DNA of 64,000 nt, from NCBI RefSeq assembly GCF_018139145.2, contig NC_059477.1:38570502-38634501 (forward strand), read 5' to 3'. The position numbers were made by a program, and so were the translations under genes. The DNA is from Gymnogyps californianus. Its lineage: Eukaryota; Chordata; Aves; Accipitriformes; Cathartidae. Below the pieces are notes generated by a model. That model saw nothing but the letters and a program-made list of their open reading frames with translations. It did no database searches and was not told the DNA's origin. Of the stretch, positions 40,125-52,291 are shown one piece after another. Position 1 is the first letter of the stretch. Each line of letters begins with the position of its first letter.

Positions 40125-41271
40125 TGTGGTGGGTTGACCCTGGCTGGACGCCAGGTGCCCACCAAAGCCGCTCTGTCACTCCCCTCCTCAGCTGGACAGG
40201 GGAGAGAAAATATAACAAAAGGCTCGTGGGTCGAGGTAAGGACAGGGAGAGCACTCAGCAATTACCGTCACAGGCAAAACAGGCTCGTCTTGGGGAAAAA
40301 AAATCAATTTAATTTGTTACCAATCAAATCGGAATAGGATAATGAGAAATAGAACCATATCTTAAAACCCCCTTCCCCCCACCCCTCCCTTCTTCCCGGG
40401 CTTAACTTCACTCCTGAATTCTCTACCTCCTCCCCTCGAGCTGTGCAGGGGGACGGGGAATGGGGGTTGCGGTCAGTTCATCACACGTTGTCTCTGCCGC
40501 TCCTTCCTCCTCAGGGGGAGGACTCCTCACACTCTGCCCCTGCTCCAGCGTGGGGTCCCTCCCACAGGAGACAGTCCTCCACGAACTTCTCCAATGTGAG
40601 TCCTTCCCATGGGCTGCAGTTCTTCACAAACTGCTCCAGCGTGGGTCCCTTCCATGGGGTGCAGTCCTTCAGGAACAGACTGCTCCAGCGTGGGTCCCCC
40701 GCGGGGTCACAAGCCCTGCCAGCAAACCTGCTCCAGCCTGGGCTCCTCTCTCCACGGGGCCACAGGTCCTGCCAGGAGCCTGCTCCAGCGTGGGCTTCCC
40801 ACGGGGCCACAGCCTCCTTCGGGCATCCCCCTGCTCCGGCGTGGGGTCCTCCACGGGCTGCAGGTGGAGATCTGCTCCACCGTGGACCTCCATGGGCTGC
40901 AGGGGGACAGCCTGCCTCACCATGGTCTTCCCCAGGGGCTGCAGGGGAATCTCTGCTCCGGCGCCTGGAGCACCTCCTCCCCCTCCTTCTTCACTGACCT
41001 GGGTGTCTGAAGAGTTGTTTCTCTCACATATTCTCACTCCTCTCTCCGGCTGCAATTGCTGCTGTGCAGTAACTTTTCCCTTTCTTAAATCTGTTACCCC
41101 AGAGGCGCTACCACCGTCGCTGATGGGCTCGGCCTTGGCCAGCGGCGGGTCCGACTGGGAGCCGGCTGGCATTGGCTCTATCGGGCATGGGGGAAGCTTC
41201 TAGCAGCTTCTCACAGAATCCACCCCTGTAGCACTTGCGCTACCAAAATCTTGCCACGGAAACCCAATACA
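40125..41271 (-). mobile_element. Solo LTR, avian family B, with internal minisatellite
   Basis: An element of 1147 bp. On the minus strand it starts TGTATTGGGTTTCCGTGGCA and ends GTCAACCCACCACA. It is flanked by GTGTT duplications, a perfect 5 bp. It is much more GC-rich than the intron. Near the middle it contains 8-9 imperfect copies of a 45-52-bp unit built on CTGCTCCAGCGTGGG (plus-strand reading). The 3' part holds the CGACCCACGAGCCTTTTGTT block, similar in place to the CTCAACCCACGAG block of family A. No retroviral genes adjoin. It is oriented with LRP1B. Long open frames on both strands (plus 40460-41203, minus 40669-41172) follow from GC richness and the repeat. They are not taken as genes. 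I recall this LTR as common in bird genomes. The exact family name is uncertain, and the 5-bp duplication fits ERVL-type integration. Confidence 0.9.
40540..40968 (-). repeat. Minisatellite of about 45-52 bp period inside the LTR
   Basis: The CTGCTCCAGCGTGGG motif, or a variant, starts at about 40540, 40586, 40631, 40680, 40728, 40780, 40831, 40872 and 40953. GGGCTGCAG or GGGGTCAC-like segments lie between. Spacing is regular at first, then drifts. Confidence 0.8.
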
Positions 41272-42381
41272 GTGTTCATAGCTGTCCAATGAACGACATG
41301 TGGACAATCAAATTGTAGTCTTAGAATAGTTTGAAAACTGATAAAGAATTGTTGTTGTTCATGACAAACAGATTAACCTATTTTACATCTTTTAGTGGAC
41401 TTTCCTATCTCCCATTTATTCAAAAACATTTGCAACTGTTCCAAACATGAATGTTTTACAAATGGCTGTAACAGTACTTACAGCTTAAATAACCTTGAAC
41501 TATAGTGTTAGTGGTTACTCCAAAATACATTTTCCAAAAATATTCTCAGCCAAAACCATACAACCTAAGATGTTGCTAATAAATACATAACATGATTTTA
41601 AAATATCAGTAAACCAAATTGGTGGCTTTTATTCACATAGTATTCATAGGCAACTTCTAATCCTGTGTTCTCTCACCTTTCCTAAGGATTACAAATGCTA
41701 CCTTTGCTCTTCTAAATTTTGCTTGAGAAACTGTTAGTACTCAGAATTAATGAATTTGGTTTGAGATTTTTTAGAAGCTGTTAATTGCCATGAGTGCATG
41801 GCATATCTGAAATTTGAAAGATCTGAAAGATGTCTGAAATTTTGCTTATATATGTATGTTTGGTTTTTTTTAAAGCTGAGTTATTGGCTTGAAATTTCCC
41901 ATTTCATTTGAATAGATCATTCTAATCCTTATTTACTGATAAACCACGACAATCATCTGCCACTATTTTCCACATGAAGCTTGTCTTATTTCAAGAACAG
42001 TGAAAACCTGTGTTGGCATGACAAAGTACTTCATAGAAAAGCCGTATCTGTAATACACTTGCCGTACTTGTTACAGAATTTTGAACATAAGTAATGAATT
42101 AAACAAGAGACTGCAGGAAGCAACCTGGGAGTAGTGGGATTGAAGAGGCTGTCAGCTGATCCAGAAGCATAGCATCCACTTCTGCTCCAAACACACCTTT
42201 TCTTTTTTTTAGGTGCTGGTAAAATTTATTAGCACAAAATTGTGTATTATCTTGGTTTACAGAAATGATTGAAGGGATTTAGCTGAAATAAAACAAACAA
42301 AAAAAAAAACAGTTCTCCCTGTCTCCCCCAAAGCACCCACAAAACAACCAGCCATGGGAAAATTTCAGCAAGTTACGCGAC

Positions 42382-42409
42382 AAAAAAAAAAAAAAAAAAA
42401 AAAAAAAAA
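42382..42409. repeat. Poly(A) run, 28 A
   Basis: Uninterrupted 28-A homopolymer. Upstream sequence is A-rich with several CAAA interruptions (42290-42310). No clear retroposed body or target duplication was found. Confidence 0.9.
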
Positions 42410-42442
42410 GGACTATTTCAGGGAAATTCTGGGCAAGTTTAT

Positions 42443-42464
42443 ATCTATCTATCTATCTATATCT
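42443..42464. repeat. (ATCT)n microsatellite
   Basis: Four to five consecutive ATCT units, 22 bp, shortly after the poly(A) run. Confidence 0.9.
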
Positions 42465-45400
42465 GTCAGACACCTTCAGCTACAAGATTATGACTCCTGC
42501 TACACACCTGCTTCTTCTCTGGGGGGAAAAGCATGGCGCGACAGCACGTTCAGCACAGAAAGAACTCCAGAAAGTCACAAACCATTACTGAATTAATAAA
42601 CCAGAGAACTAAAGGTCACTTTACTACTTCCCTTTCCCCTCCTGCCCTATTCCACTCACAGGCCTGGTGCCTGTCCACACGCAGAAAACCTCATGGACAG
42701 AAGACAACCTGCCCCAGGGAAGGAAACCTCCATCTGCAGAGTGGCTCTGACATGCAGCCGCAGATTAAAGTCACCCACCTGAGTGGGTCTGTGCCAGGCT
42801 GTGCACGGTGCTGAGGAATGGGGCCACGCGGTACCACCTCACCCCACATTTCACTTCGTAATCTGCAATGATCCAGTTCCTGAATTACTAACTCACGTAA
42901 GAAATTTCACAAGCAAAACACCGAAAATGTAGAGATGTATTAGCAGCACTGACTCCCGCGCGCAACGAAGAGGAAGAGGTAGCAGGATTGGAGGGGAGGG
43001 GAAAATCAGTACACCCCAGTGATACCTGACTACAGCATTTCTGTAATAATTTTTCAAATACCAACCTAACGTATGTAGAATTAGATAGGAAGACAATTTC
43101 TGAAAAAATGACTAAACTGGAAAAAACGAAGAAAGAATCACAGAAAAATAAAATAAAAATACTTTTCTGGCCAAGTGTAAGATTATACTAATGTGCAAAG
43201 TGATTAGATTATGTCAGCATGAACTAATACATTGATAGCTGAGCAACCCAAGCTACCTCACAGATTTTAATACCAATTCTAAGACAATTTTCATACTCAA
43301 AGAAGTGACAGTTATGGCTCAGGTCATTAAAACTCTATGAAAAATGGGATTCCAATGTATTTATGATGCACCCCACCCAGTCTCACCGGCATTTATAAGC
43401 CCAATCTGCGTAAGTGGTCACCAAGTCACTCTTCCCCTGCTCAAGTAGTCCTGCTCTCCTCAGTCTCCAGGCCACCAGGCACACAGCGATGCATACAGTT
43501 GCATTTTAGAGCTAATTAACTAATTAGTTTTATTAATTAACTATAACTATTTAATTTTAAGAAAAGAAGAAACAATATAAAACCCTCTAATAATGCTGAG
43601 TACATTATATGAGATGTTGTGTGGTGACAGCAGAAAAGGAGGTGAACACCTCTTCTAATACTGCAGGGAAGGGAGCTACACGTACCAGACCAAGATTTAT
43701 CAATGGAGATATCTTTTATTAAAGCAGCTGATACAGTTTGAGGAGAAGATTCCCTTTACAGTAGACAACCCTTCAAGTGTGAAAGCATATCATGGTGTGC
43801 CTACGTGTCAGGAAGGTTTAACTTCTTTATTTCAAAACAAAATTGATACACGCTGACATGAGTGGAGAGTGGATCAGAAAACAGCCTTGTGGGTTTTGGA
43901 GAGGGTGTGCAGGGGGCTGATTGTTTGCTTGCTTTACAAAATGAAAGCAATAGTCTACAGGCATAATTAACAAAATATATTTCAAGACTATTTTTCTTAT
44001 ATTTAGACATTATTCTATTTGCCGTCAGAAAAATAATGAATATCTACTTTGCATATTACTTGCAATACCAGTTAATTTACTGTAATCAGCCTGAGGTGAA
44101 GGGAGCACAGATTAACTTGAGGCTTTTTTTCCTCCCCACTTTGTTTCAACTTAATTGTCCTCCTCTGACATAACCCCAGTGAATAATCTTACAATCTCTA
44201 GCACTATTTTAATCACTCAAATTCCTCACTGCTCTCTATGACAAGGTGGAAGATAGCCTGGGTTGGGACATACAAGACACCACCTGCAGAACAGTTATTT
44301 CCTTTCTTACCTTATTAAAAGACGTGTTCCTGGTCTTTTCACTTTTTATTCCAAAAGAGGGAGAAGAGAAGAGCAGTAAAGATACTACTTTATATTCTTT
44401 AAAGGTTTTCCTGTGTTCAGCAACCAGTAATTGCTTGATATAGCCTACTTCTTGATGGTACCCAGCAAGGGATGTGCTTACTTGTCAAAGCATAATGGAG
44501 AGAGCGCAGCACTGACAATCAGCACAGCAGATCATATGGTGCCCAAATCCCAATGAAACTCACGGCAATATAAAGGATAAACCCCTGGGAATTAGTTGCG
44601 CAGATGCTTTTAAAAATCCTGATTGCTTTCTTCCCCTGTCTAAATGTCTTTGAAATCTACTCTTCATCCCTGGGAAGTCAGATTGAAACAAGAATTCACA
44701 ACACAAGTTATGAACCACAGGTCCCTGCACAGCGACTAGAGGGAGTGAAGCACTTTGAATAGTGCTACTGTGAATCCTAGTTCAATTATAATGCAAAACT
44801 ACATCCTTTCTGTTATTGTTGGGTTTCGTTGTTTTTTTTTTTTTCTTTTTAATTAAACTAGTAATTGAGGCTGTCCTATGTGCTGAACTCAATTAAATAT
44901 GTCAGGGTATGTTCAAAACATGCTCTTGAAACTCTGCCACTCAAAGTCCAGGCTGGAACATCTAATCTACAAATATCAGACAGCTGTAAACAGGAAATAA
45001 ATTACCATCTGAGCATCATGCTATTAAATATGTCTTGGAAAAGGCAGCACTCATCTCAGTATCTACATAACAGTTGAAAATCTAGGGACAATTCCAAAGT
45101 TGAGGAAAAATTCTATCAAAAGGAAGTGTAGACTGGGGAGGGCAGGGCATTTCTTTTGTGTCTTGGTTACATTATCCCTCATTAGGAGTTTTGGTTGAAT
45201 GTTTTATCAAGCAGTGATTTTTGGCATCACATGAAATTTTCTGTTAAAAGGGCAGCATAGTGTAACAGATACCCCACCGGCTGAGTTAAATCTGTTGCTG
45301 ACTAGATGGGTTTTTCATATCTGTATGCACCTCTTTCAATATCAGAGAACCTGTCCCAACATTTCCTTTTGAAACTTTTGTGATTTCTATTACTAATTAA

Positions 45401-46155
45401 ACATACAGAACAAAAGCAATAAGAGCATGCATGAGAGACAAAAAAATTCTCGTCTCTGCTCTGATGAAAGTTTATTTATGCATTGATAAAAAGCTTCAAT
45501 GAGAGAATATCTGGTGGCTAAACACTTGTCTGGTGTATTGGAGGAGTGGAGATACCTGAACCTGGAAGTTCCAGACATTATACGAGGATCTCCTGTAGCC
45601 ATTGCTTTCCCAAGATGTTTCCTCTTTCACGGTAACTTTGAAAGTTCCCAGGTTCACCTCAACATAGAACACAAAATCTTTTGCAGGACAGAAAAAGTCT
45701 TCCCCAGCAGCTCTACTTTTGAAACACTAAAACATAAAAATCGTTAGACTTTCTTCACAGACAAACAAAAAAAGTCCAACCCATTTTGATGCTAGAAATC
45801 CTAGATATCATTCTTTATTCTGAAATGCTCTCCTTGAATCATACTTAGATATAGCCTAAACTGAAGAAAGCAGCTCAGAAGGGCAGTAGGTGTGCTGTTT
45901 GACATATATTTTGTTTCCCTAATCTGTTACAGATATCCAGCTATTCTCATATTCAGGAACAGATAAGCTGTTTCAAATCAACGCTCAGTATTTTTTAAAC
46001 TGCACACCATCATCACATATTTATGAAAACACTAGCTATTTATAGAAAAAGATAATTGGACATAAAGCTGTTCAATGCTCATAACAGATCACTGGACATT
46101 AGTGAGATACTCATTAATCTTTGTTTCAATTTGAATGGGAATATATTCTGTTTGA

Positions 46156-46273
46156 AGTACGTTCTAAAAACAACTGCTAATAAAATGTGTATTCTGCTCT
46201 TATTGCTTCCAGAAATGGAAGCAATAAGAGCAGAATACACGTGTTTTATTACCAGTTGTTTTTAGAATGCATT
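46156..46273. repeat. Near-perfect inverted repeat (118-nt hairpin)
   Basis: The left arm 46156-46210 pairs with the right arm 46217-46273 around a 6-base loop (AGAAAT). The 24 base pairs next to the loop are perfect (46187-46210 with 46217-46240). After a 2-base bulge about 30 further pairs follow, with one C/C mismatch and a few wobble or end mismatches. It is far longer than expected by chance. It could be a microRNA-like precursor, a small palindromic element or the trace of template switching. No coding role is seen. Confidence 0.85.
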
Positions 46274-49200
46274 CTCTAATGTCACATAATGAAGTCAGTG
46301 ATCCAAGAAAGCCAAGAAAATCACAGGGTAAAAGGACTGAAAAGGATGATATTTATTAAGCCTCTTTTCAAGTTTTCCTAATAAAAAATACTGTCACTAA
46401 TCAGTCAGTCATAACAAATACTCATTAATTTTCACCCTTCTCAAAGCACTTAGCAAAAGTAAGGTATTTTTAGAGGTGGTGAGGTTGAGGTGTAGAGCAG
46501 TGAGCTCACACAATTGACAAGTATTAAAACAGGAAAAAACCCTCAGGTTTTTTTAGCTCTTACACCTGTGCTTTATCCATCTGTTTATAGTTGGGTCTTT
46601 ACTAAACACCGATCAGGCAGCATGCCTAGAGCTTAAATACATCACCAAGTGACAGAGATGTATTCGTATTACCTTGTTTGCTAGGTATAGCAAATATTTG
46701 CTTTCATTTCCCAAGCCCTGTACTGATGTAAAATAATTTATAAATCTATTGAGTATAAAACCTCAAAATTGTATAATTTGGCTCATGCAAAATTAATTTG
46801 ATGTGCTACAGAAGAAGAGGAGGACTCTACATGGCCGCGACACACACCAAAAATTTCTAAACAGAAACTAAGTGCTCAGTTCTGCCTTCTCCTGAACACA
46901 CAGCTACAAAACTCGATAACAAATCGGTTTTGGTAAGGTTTCATTAACACCTTCTCTACCTTTTTGGTAAAGGTTTTAGGCCTCTGCCACAGGCAATACT
47001 GCATAGCCAATGGCAGCTGCTGTAATTAAGACAAGATGCTTAATTTTATCAACACAGTGCACGTATGTTTTTCATTTTCCCCTATTTCTCTGACAAATGT
47101 CCCAGACGTATTTCTGTGCAGAGGATTCACTTCAAGGGACTGAGCTTTTGCAACTAAACTACCTTACAATCACAGGTCCTTAGATTCATTTTTGCTGAGA
47201 TCCACTTGCTTTTTGCATGCTGGATTCTTAGTTCAGTTTTCAAGGACATGCACTTGATGAAACAAAAAGATGCACATACTCGCTGTGGGTTCTCCCACCA
47301 ATCAATTTTTACATCACTGGCTACAATAAACATTCAGCTGTACTTCCCCAGGAGTGTTGAATACTTGTAGGTTTAAGTTAAAGACTAAGATTGTACCACC
47401 TACCTGAGGCTTCTTTTCAAAATCATGGAGTTTATATTCTTTCTTTATATCTATTCCCAGTGTAAAATGAGACCCACTCTATTTTTCTGTAGCCTAAATT
47501 CCTGCCTCTTTCCAAGTCTCTCTATCCATTTATTCTTTCATACTAACACTGACTGACTTAGTTCCTTAACTGGATGTTTATCCTTACCCAAGTCAGTCAC
47601 CTCACTGTTTTAAAGCACTGCCCCTTGACCGAAACCCATGAAGGTTAAGCAGTCTCGGCTGTCTCCATTTGGGAGATAAAAGGCTCAATTCTTTCAGTTT
47701 GTTTTTGAGATTTTGAGTTTGGCATTCAATATAGAGTAATTGCGTATTCTTGAAAAGAACTCATGTTGCACATAGATAAATTCACTGTATTTTAAACACA
47801 CAATGAATTTTAAAATGCATATAATGGTTAGGAATATTTCTTCATTTCTGTCACAAAGCTGTTTAATTTTTTTTCCTTTAATCTATTATGACTGTAGCTA
47901 TAAATCCACTGATGGAAAATAAGCATTTTTATTTGATTAAGCATTTTTAAGCAGCACTGAGTTTGGGGAACACTGGCTTGAAGCACAAAATGAAAAATAA
48001 AATGACACAGTGAAAGGCAAATGTCACCAATCTCATGATTTAAAATACAATTAGAGAAGACTTCAATCTTATAATGAATTCCGTGTATGAATTTTTTCTT
48101 TAAACTGTTCCACATATGCAAATATGCATGCTACATAGAGAATTTCACCTACAGAGGCCGGGGCATGGTCAGCCGACGACCTCTGACAAGTGGACTGCAA
48201 AACATCCCCGGTGCTAACAGCACTGCAGTCTGACCTTTGCTTTATTTATCTTATTTGGGAGAATGGTGTTAGAAACACAAAATAGGCATAAAAAAATCAC
48301 ATAAACCAGAACTGGAACAACCTTCTAAGCCATGTCTAGACCCAGCAGCAACACAGGAATGGTTCTCCACAGGGAATTTTCCAGGTTTCTTTAAGTCTAC
48401 TTTTTGCTATAAAAGAATGAAGTAATAGGGCTATGCACAGATGTCTGAAGTTTCGTGAGACTTCCTAGTTAGGAAGATAATTCGTAGCCACACACAAGAT
48501 AAAATATGTATCTGCAGGAAATCAGAACAGTTAATAAGAGCCACCTCCCAGATAAAACTTTAGCATCTTACCTTTTTTCCCTGGTTTTATAGCATAATTC
48601 CTGTCAAAGTAGCTTCCAAGAACACCTAATCCTACAGAGAACCTGAAATTTGAAGTACAGTTTGCCTGACAATTAGATTAGGGAAATGGAGGAAGCAGAA
48701 AATACGGTCCATCAATATCCCTTGAAGCTTGAGGGTTAGCTCTAACATCCACAGCGCTAGTCTGTTTAGCACTTCAATAGATTGGACTTGATGGTACTGG
48801 GTTTAAAATGATACTATTTACTTTCACAGAGAGGTAAACAAAATATGGAAACTATCAGACTGAGTTCAGTGATGTATACATAATGCCATTAGAGCTAGAC
48901 TAAGTGCCAGTACTACCCCGGCTGAAGGGACCGCTGAACACCGTAAGAGCTAATTTACCTTTCCTTCTCCTCCGTAATTCACGGTGGCTGGCATTACCCT
49001 GCTTGCAGCTTCCCAGAAAAAATCTATTCCATGATGGTACCAGTTCCAGGAGCCAGGTAAAGCATTTTATTGTTATAAAAAGTGCTTGACCAGCTTTCAT
49101 TTTATTCATTTTGGTTGCAAACAAGTAGTGACTGAGAAGTGTTATGTATACTTTCTTTTCTCCCCAGTCTTTCCTAGCCCAAATAGAAACATCTTTCCCC

Positions 49201-50973
49201 AGACATTTGGCACTGACAGTGACAGTCATTACTCTTAACACTGAAATACAGTATCACCTCCAAAACCCCTAAGATCTCTACTTAGAAAAGGAAGTCTCTG
49301 CAATCTTCTTCTTGAGGTTTTCTTACCATTTGCAGAAATCTGTACTACATTGCAGTGGCAAAAGCTTTCTATCAATACCTGTGGATTTCAAATTGCAAAT
49401 TAGGAGCTCTATTTCTCTGCAGTATCACAACAGCAAAATAAAATACCAGCAGGACACCAGATGTGAAAAAGCTAGAATTTGGCTCGTCAAGAAAGATTTG
49501 GGTCCCATCCAAGGGTAAGGGAAAACTGAAGCTTCTACAATTTTTTTAATTCTGTTTTACATGAAGTGGCCCATTCATTGCCCTTATTTTCTCTTTACCT
49601 AAACAAAAGTAGGTTACTTAAATTGATATGTAGTTCAACCAAAGACAATTAACAAATGGAGATTTGTGTCACAGCACTGGAGAAGATATTTTCCCACCAC
49701 AGAAATATATTCCCTTCATTTTCCTTTGGGTGTTTGGATAGACGTGCATTTAGCAACATATATACTGTCTGTGTGACTGTACCTAGGAAGACATTGAGTA
49801 AACGTGTCATTTACATAGGATCATAGTTGCTTTCTAGCTGCTTGGAAGACTGAAAATGTTACCAAGGATTATTTAACACATGCACGTTTTATAATTGCAC
49901 ATAATTACTTACATGACATTAAGACAGAACTTACAGCTTCATAAACATATGAAAGCTACTGTCATAGCTTTTCTGTCTACCATATTCTCTTTCAGCAGAT
50001 AGAAAATGGCTAAATTACCTTTCTCATTCATGGCAAACTTAATACGAGCTCTCAGACCCACCACATGCTGAGGAAAAAATACAGCCCAGGTGCCCCTGGT
50101 TATTACTAGCTGTCATATTTTTTTATTCTAAGAGGCCTGTAAGACTTCATTATCTGATTTTACAGTGGTACTTTACTGTTAACGAGTAAAATCCAAGTAA
50201 AGAAAGCACAGAGAAATGAAACTGTACACCCTGGGAGGTGGCCGGCTGGCCATCCCGAGAGCAGGATTCTCCACAACAGCCTGGGTTCGAACTGCAGCCA
50301 ACTCATCCTAAAAACTGTAAATCAAAACAAAACCTGTGCCCTGGGAACAATCCACAAATTGCATGATTTTTTATGAATGTGTGGGATCACATCTTTTCTT
50401 TTTCCTAATACCTACCCATGTCATCTCCATCTGCAACACCCTAGTATTAGTCTTCATCCTGAAGCTTTCTTCACGTTCTTCCTTCTTTCCCTTAACTGTT
50501 CTCCTTATTTTCTTCTCCAAATAAGGTTCTCCACTTCCTTCTCACATACTTTTGTCCCATCTTTCCCAATTTGCTCCTTTTGCATTTTCACTTCTACCTG
50601 CTTGTCTGATCTCAGATTATTTTTACTGCGCTGTCTACAACCTGGCATTTCATATTGTCTTTTCTACCTCTGTCCATACTCATTTTAAGCACTAAATTAT
50701 ACTTTCTTTTCTACAATATATGATAACAGAAAGGAATCGGAGCTTTCCAAAGTGATGTTTCAAAATTGAAGAAGTAATGGCCTAGAGACACTAAAACCCA
50801 TACATTTAAACTTGATCACAGAGAAGGCTCCATAATTGTGAAGTTCACATTTTTATTATAGTCTCTTTTCCCCTGAAACATCTCTGCAAAGAAATAACAT
50901 GATAGAATAAAGTACCCATCATTAAGCCCCAGTATGTGTGAATATGGAGGTAAGCCAAAACAGAAATAGATAG

Positions 50974-51052
50974 CTTATTTGGCTTTTGGCAAGATAGTAT
51001 TTGGCATTTAATATATTAAGTGGTAATCTGCATTGTATTTATTCAGTTGAGC
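50974..51052 (+). repeat. Diverged direct repeat, copy 1 (79 bp)
   Basis: Aligns without gaps to 51742-51820, about 73% identical by hand count. The shared core includes GCAAGATA and CATTTAATATATTA. Flanks do not clearly align. Confidence 0.7.
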
Positions 51053-51741
51053 ATTTAAGGTGCATTTAAATGTGCGAATGATAAATAGAAAGGAGTTATA
51101 CAAACTGCAATCAAACTGTATGCTATTCTAGGCCTAGGAATTATTAAAATGAGATCTAATACAAAGAGAATTGTGTGTGGGGGTGTTATTATGAAGGATA
51201 CTAATACTAATATCTCTAGGGTTTTATTTGTAGGTGCAATTTTTTTTTCTCCCAGTGAAAAACTGGACCTCTAAGGCAGCTGTCTTACGAAATCTCATCT
51301 ACGTACGGTACAACAGTCTATGTATGAGCTTGCTTTTCTCATTCACCTTTTACAAACACTCAGATGCAATCAAAAAATTTCTGCAGATCGCTGGTTAAAA
51401 GCCAGTGCAACAAACACAAAACCCACAGATCAGGCACTGACTCAGAATCAACTCTTGTGATTGTACCACATTTATATTTTTGGAGTCATTTTGGGAGTTT
51501 TATACTGTCACGTATCTGTGGTCCAGCTCCTGTAACTTGATTTCAGATTTGTTCGCCCCCCTCCATGATTCTAGGTATATTAATTGCCAGATGTTTACTT
51601 GTTGTTTGTCATGTGTTCATATCATTATCTTCAGGGGACAGATGTTGAACAGCTGCAAAGGTGTACTATCTTTTGTACGTGTAAGCAAGTAAGTTTGTAT
51701 TTCTGCCTGGGATTCCAATCCTTCTCTGTAGGTTACCCGAA

Positions 51742-51820
51742 CTTATTTATCTTTCTGCAAGATAACGTTTGCCATTTAATATATTAGAGGATAATCCATG
51801 TTATGTTTGTTTAGTTGTGC
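51742..51820 (+). repeat. Diverged direct repeat, copy 2 (79 bp)
   Basis: Partner of 50974-51052, offset exactly 768 bp. Either an old local duplication or two copies of an unrecognised dispersed repeat. Confidence 0.7.
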
Positions 51821-52235
51821 TACTCGGAACATTAAAATCCAGGAATGTTTATTCTGCAATGTTCTCAATCGGTTGCAGAAGCTGATAGCAGAATTTTCTG
51901 GAGATTTTGACTGCAGCTGTTTCTCTGTTTTGCTTTATGTAGCTTATTATGCATTACAGTCAGTACTACAGCCCCTTTATCTCCATGCGTTTATTTGAAT
52001 GCAAACGCCCAAACTTGTTTGTGTGCAATTTTTTAACCAGCTGATGTTGGAGCCAGCTGAGGCAAAAGGAAAAGAAGTGTCAATATACACATCAGTATTG
52101 CATTTCTCTAACGAGAAAGAAAGAAAACTGCCAGCTTATTGAAATCTCAGTTTGACCTTGCTTGTGCTAAGGGTACCTAGACTTTGTGGAATTCAGAGCT
52201 CTGCTTTGCAGGAGCCTAAAAGTCAGACCTATTGC

Positions 52236-52291
52236 TGCAAAAATGGAGCAGAATGCATACTACTGCAAAAATGGAGCAGAATACATACTGC
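52236..52291 (+). repeat. Tandem duplication, 28 bp x 2
   Basis: TGCAAAAATGGAGCAGAA starts both units (52236-52263 and 52264-52291). The copies differ at only one or two bases, so this is recent. Confidence 0.85.

Noticed and set aside
40669..41172. 167-codon minus-strand open frame
   Set aside because: Sense strand of the same LTR. Repetitive composition reflects the minisatellite, and nothing suggests a protein.
40460..41203. 247-codon plus-strand open frame (and 184- and 133-codon overlaps)
   Set aside because: Lies inside a solo LTR with a GC-rich minisatellite. It is low-complexity and antisense to the LTR, with no family resemblance.
48770..48812. TTGGACTTGATGG match to a CR1 3' motif
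   Set aside because: Only about a dozen bases agree and the neighbouring CR1 words are missing.
50226..50300. tRNA-like GGTTCGAACTGC motif
   Set aside because: The expected acceptor stem, D-arm and anticodon arm are missing upstream, so the motif is coincidental.
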